A stretch of DNA of 64,000 bases from Saccharomyces mikatae IFO 1815 (taxonomy: Eukaryota > Ascomycota > Saccharomycetes > Saccharomycetales > Saccharomycetaceae), in contig NC_079259.1 in the NCBI RefSeq assembly GCF_947241705.1, positions 62,001 to 126,000 of the forward strand. Direction: 5' to 3'. Positions 60,013-64,000 of the stretch are shown piece after piece. The notes under the pieces were generated by a model. That model was not told where the DNA came from, made no database searches, and saw only the letters and a list, made by a program, of their open reading frames with translations. Numbering within the stretch: position 1 is the stretch's first letter; each line of letters begins with the position of its first letter. Both the position numbers and the translations under genes were made by a program.

Positions 60013-60471
60013 TATCCTCAACCAATTCTATTATGTATTTTTTACCCTATATATATGCTATATAGCATCGACATATACATAGTGAAATCATAATTTCCTC
60101 ATCCACATGATCCGATACAATGTACACTACATGTAGGAAAGATTTACTCTCCCGTTATGCCGGACCAATCAGACGCGCGCATTCGCGCCAGAATAAGGGG
60201 AGACTGCAGCGGGTACCAGCTATCCAGATATTCACAGTTATGCCAATCAACTGTCTAGTTGCTGACACGCATTATCATCCACTGAAACGGACTTTTGGGT
60301 CTAGAAAAGACGTTAGTTATTGCCAGAGGGTGAGCTCTTGACCTGACCTGTCTGTACTACTATAAATCCTATATTAACTCCTTCGTGGTGAAGTTCGTTC
60401 TTGCTTTTTCATAGGAGTATATTTCACAAAGCATTACTACCACATATTTTTACACAGTTCTACACGAGAAT
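60013..60471. promoter_or_regulatory. LYS20 3' region and INH1 promoter with CCAAT boxes
   Basis: In this 459-base gap, ACCAATCA at 60164-60171 exactly fits the Hap2/3/4/5 site, and a second CCAATCA lies near 60243. Such boxes drive respiratory genes in yeast, which suits INH1 as a mitochondrial protein gene; the functional link is inferred. No gene is seen. Confidence 0.5.
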
Positions 60472-60729
60472 ATGTTACCACGTTCAGCATTAGCACGCTC
60501 ATTACAATTACAGCGTGGAGTGGCCGCCAGGTTCTACTCTGAAGGTTCTACCGGGACGCCAAGAGGGTCTGGTTCAGAGGATTCGTTTGTTAAAAGGGAA
60601 AGAGCTACAGAGGATTTTTTTGTCAGGCAGCGTGAGAAGGAACAATTACGCCACTTGAAGGAACAACTGGAGAAACAACGAAAGAAGATTGACTCCTTGG
60701 AAAACAAAATTGACTCGATGACCAAATGA
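60472..60729 (+). CDS. INH1: Inhibitor of mitochondrial F1-ATPase
   Basis: This 85-residue protein has an Arg-rich N-terminal presequence (MLPRSALARSLQLQRGVAAR, then FYSEGS). The inhibitory helix FVKRERATEDFFVRQREKEQ follows, then a C-terminal coiled coil (about residues 55-85). Inh1 (YDL181W) binds the F1 sector and blocks ATP hydrolysis when the proton gradient collapses. Length equals S. cerevisiae. Confidence 0.97.
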   Translation: MLPRSALARSLQLQRGVAARFYSEGSTGTPRGSGSEDSFVKRERATEDFFVRQREKEQLRHLKEQLEKQRKKIDSLENKIDSMTK

Positions 60730-61186
60730 TCATATGCTTCCGCAATAACGTTTTTTTTTTAGAATATTCTTACTTTTTTTATAGTCAAACAACAGAAAAA
60801 AAACTATATAATAATATATCACACTGAGCTTTTGCATCTTCGATAATTCTTATTCTAGTTTTGCCATCTGCTTTTGCACTTCCTTTTGTTTAATTGATGT
60901 CACTAGTTATTCCACCTTCCTCGCGCAGAGTTCGTCCCAATGCGGAAAGCCATAGAGAGATAGAAATAGTGTGGAACATAGAAAAGTTCAAAATAACGTA
61001 AATTTGGTATGCTCAAAGTTCAAAATCAGAAAAGCCATCTTATTTTTCTTTGGCCAAGCTTACTGAACCCCAAGCATATACCTAGCATTTCTTCGCATTC
61101 AAAATTCTTTCTTCATTCTTTGGCGTTTTAGATCATAACTCGTATACTTTACACAAAAGGAAGGTACCTGTGGAACATTTCGGAAT
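60730..61186. other. INH1-YDL180W intergenic region
   Basis: These 457 bases begin with T-rich INH1 3' sequence (run of T near 60751-60760) and continue as the YDL180W promoter. No specific element or gene is recognised. Confidence 0.4.
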
Positions 61187-62827
61187 ATGGTTCGATTAAA
61201 TCATGCAGCGTCGTATTTCATGCCCATTTTCTGCACTACAAGGGCTTACATAGTTGTGTTTTCTGCGTTGTTTAGCATCTCGCTATTCTTATTGTTCTAT
61301 GTATCGTCCGAGTTGCTATTGCACGAGTACGATGATTCATCGATGTTCAAACCGAATTCGCAGGATTACTTCAGGACTTTTCTCCTGGGACTTTTTTCAC
61401 CTTTTCTCTATTATTTCCTGAAGACATTTTTGTTCAATATAAACCAGAGATTTTTGATTCTGAACCTGATAGTGGATTTTCCCATCAATGATGCCTTCAT
61501 GCTTATAATACTGATCGGGTTGGCATACCCTCAGGTGCAAGACCATGAGGGCACCATCGCCAAGGGTAAGGAATGTTCTTGGCATATCATTCCAAGACAA
61601 GCCTATATTTTCGGTACATCATGGGCGTTGGGTGAGTTCACCATATGCATAATGGGGAATTTGTTTAACTTCCAAGAAATGGCCGATCCAGAAATGAATA
61701 ATGGCTCAACACGTCAGGAAAGCAGTAACGCTCACTCTAGTAAGAATATAGATTACAAGGATGACCGCGGCTGTGGTACAGAACGCCACCACAATTTCGT
61801 GAAAAGAAGTGACATAACCTTATCCAAGTGTATTGAAGTAAGAAACGACTCATCGTCAATATCGAACAACGTATACTCCTCTGAGTACCACCCAAACAAG
61901 CTCCTACAATCGTCGTCATCCGCTTACGGCAGCATACAACAGCAACCTCATGAGATTAAGAACCAGCCACATGTGCCGGATAGTTCACAGGACGATACAA
62001 TTATCATGATGAACCCCATCGACAATTCATTGAAATTGACAACTTTAGATTCGGATGATTTAATTTTTCCCTTGATTGAAGAAGATCCCGTTTTGAGGAA
62101 ATCTTTTGGTTACACATGGGCAATTCCCGATGAGAATACTCCAAATGCTTCCAAAAGCTTTACACCCGTAAAGAGGTTTGTTGCATTCACCTCAGCATAC
62201 CAATTGGTCACAGGCATATATTTAATGGTATTGGTAGTTGGTAGCAATATCATGTTGACAATTGGAGAATCATTGATCCTGTCGATGTATTTTGTTTATG
62301 TTCGCGGTCATGAAGATCTTTTTACACCCGTCGTAAATTATTTTGGTTCAAGAACCATTTCAAACTTTATCTTATGCGTAATAATTCCATTCATTTCTCT
62401 AAACTTCCTCATAAATACCATGATATATCTAAGAAGAGAGTTGGACGATTGGTTCAATGATTCACAAGTAGATTTTGAGGAGGAGAACGAGCATGTTGAC
62501 AGTAAGAGGCAAGCCGCAAACCATGAGTATCAACATCCACTGAGTGCCAATTACACTGCGGTGGATAATCCCGATTTAATAAACAATAGCTCAGCTCATT
62601 TTGCGTTGAATTCAGGCCAGCCACTAGACAGTACAACGTTATATTATGGTGGCTCCAATGGGTATTATGATGATATAACTAATGACTCAGCTTTATTGAG
62701 ATTCTGCAAAAAACTAGTCAAAATTTGGAGGGCCTTGGCAAGAAATGATATGTTTGTGCTCGGAGTAATGGTTTCCTGGGGTCTTCTTGTTTTCGTGATT
62801 GGTATAGTTTCAACAGTTTATATATAG
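61187..62827 (+). CDS. YDL180W: Vacuolar multipass membrane protein of unknown function, YDL180W
   Basis: This 546-residue protein has hydrophobic segments at about residues 18-42 (AYIVVFSALFSISLFLLFYV), 64-82, 96-112 and 138-156. A hydrophilic Ser/Asn-rich loop covers about 165-320. Further membrane segments lie at about 339-385, 400-418 and at the extreme C-terminus (MFVLGVMVSWGLLVFVIGIV). This matches YDL180W, reported at the vacuolar membrane with no assigned function. I recognise no catalytic or transporter signature. Length is one residue from S. cerevisiae. Confidence 0.9.
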   Translation: MVRLNHAASYFMPIFCTTRAYIVVFSALFSISLFLLFYVSSELLLHEYDDSSMFKPNSQDYFRTFLLGLFSPFLYYFLKTFLFNINQRFLILNLIVDFPINDAFMLIILIGLAYPQVQDHEGTIAKGKECSWHIIPRQAYIFGTSWALGEFTICIMGNLFNFQEMADPEMNNGSTRQESSNAHSSKNIDYKDDRGCGTERHHNFVKRSDITLSKCIEVRNDSSSISNNVYSSEYHPNKLLQSSSSAYGSIQQQPHEIKNQPHVPDSSQDDTIIMMNPIDNSLKLTTLDSDDLIFPLIEEDPVLRKSFGYTWAIPDENTPNASKSFTPVKRFVAFTSAYQLVTGIYLMVLVVGSNIMLTIGESLILSMYFVYVRGHEDLFTPVVNYFGSRTISNFILCVIIPFISLNFLINTMIYLRRELDDWFNDSQVDFEEENEHVDSKRQAANHEYQHPLSANYTAVDNPDLINNSSAHFALNSGQPLDSTTLYYGGSNGYYDDITNDSALLRFCKKLVKIWRALARNDMFVLGVMVSWGLLVFVIGIVSTVYI

Positions 62828-63418
62828 TATGTAAATAGGTACTGTGCGTAGAGTAAACTGTAGATGGGCTCAGAAGCCCTCATGTTATTTTATATTTAGC
62901 TTTCAAAGAACTTAATACTAGAATGATCTTGAAGGAAGAAATACTAACATGTAGGTGATAATTTCGTCGCTGAAATGTATCCTCAGGCATAAATCAATGC
63001 GTACTTAGAGCTGTATACTTTAGTTGCTTCTGTTTTCAGTTGCACACTTGTAATTGATCCGCAATAGTAATAATCTTATATTAACGCAGCACGGAAAACC
63101 AGCGTCACTTGAATTTTTTTTTTCACTGCAATAAAAAATAACCAGCTTAAATAAGTAGCTCTAGTATAGACGAATTGTCAAGCCTCGCCTATTATTGTTC
63201 TTCTCGACGATGTGGCCCATTATAAACATTCAATGCGACGTGGTCGATATGTTTTCTCTGTGTTTGTGTATTTAAGTGTTTGAGTTCTTGCTATCAAATA
63301 TGAGACTGCTTTAATACCCAAAAACCTCGAGCAACAAAAATATAGGTAGTTATACATAAACAGCCAGGCTTGTTTCGGTAATCGACGTTATTAATTTACA
63401 GAAGACGCGTTAAAAGAG
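62828..63418 (+). promoter_or_regulatory. PCL9 promoter with two Swi5/Ace2-type sites
   Basis: In this 591-base gap, AACCAGC occurs at 63097-63103 and again at 63140-63146, both about 280-320 bases before the PCL9 ATG. This is the core recognised by Swi5 and Ace2. PCL9 is known to be expressed in M/G1 under Swi5, so the sites are likely functional. An exact origin-consensus 11-mer is at 62888-62898 but is not sufficient evidence for an origin. Confidence 0.65.
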
Positions 63419-64000
63419 ATGATTTCAGACTACGATGCTCTTTTACAATTTAACAAAAGGCCTATCTCGCAAGAAATGATTCAGTTCTTAGCAACGTCTA
63501 CCGCTTCCATAATTCAAATCAGACAAACCAGTACCCCAAACCATGGATTTAATCGACCACCCGATTTATCGACTTTCATTAAAAACGTAGTTATTCAGTC
63601 AAACGTACAAACACCAACTCTTATGGCCACCTCCGTTTATCTAAACAAACTGAGAAACATAATCCCAAGGAACGTTTACGGCATCGAGACCACAAGACAC
63701 CGCATATTTTTAGGATGCCTGATACTAGCTGCCAAAACCTTGAACGATTCGTCCCCGTGGAACAAACACTGGACCACATATACGGAAGGTTTACTTCGAG
63801 TACGTGAAGTAAATACCATCGAACGCGAACTATTGGAATACTTCAATTGGGATGTTAGAATAACCACACATGACTTGGTTGATGCCCTTTCCTACTTCTT
63901 GGTGCCAATCAAAGAACAATTATTTAGGCAAAAACGACAAGAACTACTATTGTTCAATGCTCCAAGTCCTGGTCAGCTGAAAGAATATATTAATCACAGA
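63419..64000 (+). CDS. PCL9: Pho85 cyclin, N-terminal part
   Basis: The ATG at 63419 opens a frame of 194 codons that runs off the window end. The protein starts MISDYDALLQFNKRPISQEM and carries a cyclin box with TPTLMATSVYLNKLRNIIP and HRIFLGCLILAAKTLNDSSP (about residues 68-112), then ELLEYFNWDVRI. This is the Pcl1/2 subgroup of Pho85 cyclins. Gene order (after YDL180W) indicates Pcl9 (YDL179W), of about 304 residues; paralog Pcl2 is similar. With Pho85 it acts in polarised growth and morphogenesis in early G1. Confidence 0.93.
   Translation, partial: MISDYDALLQFNKRPISQEMIQFLATSTASIIQIRQTSTPNHGFNRPPDLSTFIKNVVIQSNVQTPTLMATSVYLNKLRNIIPRNVYGIETTRHRIFLGCLILAAKTLNDSSPWNKHWTTYTEGLLRVREVNTIERELLEYFNWDVRITTHDLVDALSYFLVPIKEQLFRQKRQELLLFNAPSPGQLKEYINHR

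Noticed and set aside
37762-62898. Exact 11-base matches to the yeast origin consensus at 37762-37772, 44043-44053 and 62888-62898
   Set aside because: Several exact matches are expected by chance in 64 kb of AT-rich DNA; without flanking B-element evidence or replication data they cannot be called origins.

Overview
The window is ordinary nuclear DNA from a Saccharomyces sensu stricto yeast. Its gene content, gene order and strands match the left arm of S. cerevisiae chromosome IV from GDH2 (YDL215C) to PCL9 (YDL179W). I assigned genes from remembered S. cerevisiae proteins and order; no alignment was run. Many proteins differ from the S. cerevisiae versions at scattered positions, lengths differ slightly, and VMA1 has no intein. 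A sister species (for example S. mikatae, S. jurei, S. kudriavzevii or S. paradoxus) therefore fits better than a laboratory S. cerevisiae strain, but the species cannot be fixed from the sequence alone.

Layout. 1-6678: start of GDH2, then PRR2, NOP6, SHR3 and YDL211C. 6679-10893: a 4.2 kb gap with no intact protein gene. It holds a decayed gene relic on the minus strand, a nested cluster of solo LTRs, a tRNA-Gly(GCC) gene and the UGA4 control region. 10894-20369: UGA4, CWC2, NHP2, GLE1, YDL206W, HEM3. 21225-33129: RTN2, ACK1, MRPL11, TRM8, MGT1, YDL199C, GGC1, ASF2. 33848-45162: SEC31, SNF3, NUS1, ARF1 and the intron-containing RPL35A. 45354-57148: UFD2, RBS1, PPH22, YDL186W, VMA1, the 25-codon RPL41A and MRX19. 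58726-64000: LYS20, INH1, YDL180W and the start of PCL9.

The genes do not form operons; each has its own promoter. Themes include nitrogen metabolism and permease biogenesis (GDH2, SHR3, UGA4), ribosome and tRNA production (NOP6, NHP2, TRM8, RPL35A, RPL41A, MRPL11), secretion (SEC31, ARF1, SHR3, RTN2), mitochondria (GGC1, INH1, MRX19, MRPL11), signalling (PRR2, SNF3, PPH22, PCL9), and heme and lysine synthesis (HEM3, LYS20). NOP6, NHP2 and TRM8 carry PAC and RRPE promoter motifs typical of ribosome-biogenesis genes.

I did not find a previously undescribed system. The points most worth a second look are the intein-free VMA1 with its empty homing site, the layered LTR cluster beside the tRNA gene, the unidentified gene relic at 7357-8405, and a possible membrane-anchored N-terminal extension of YDL186W.
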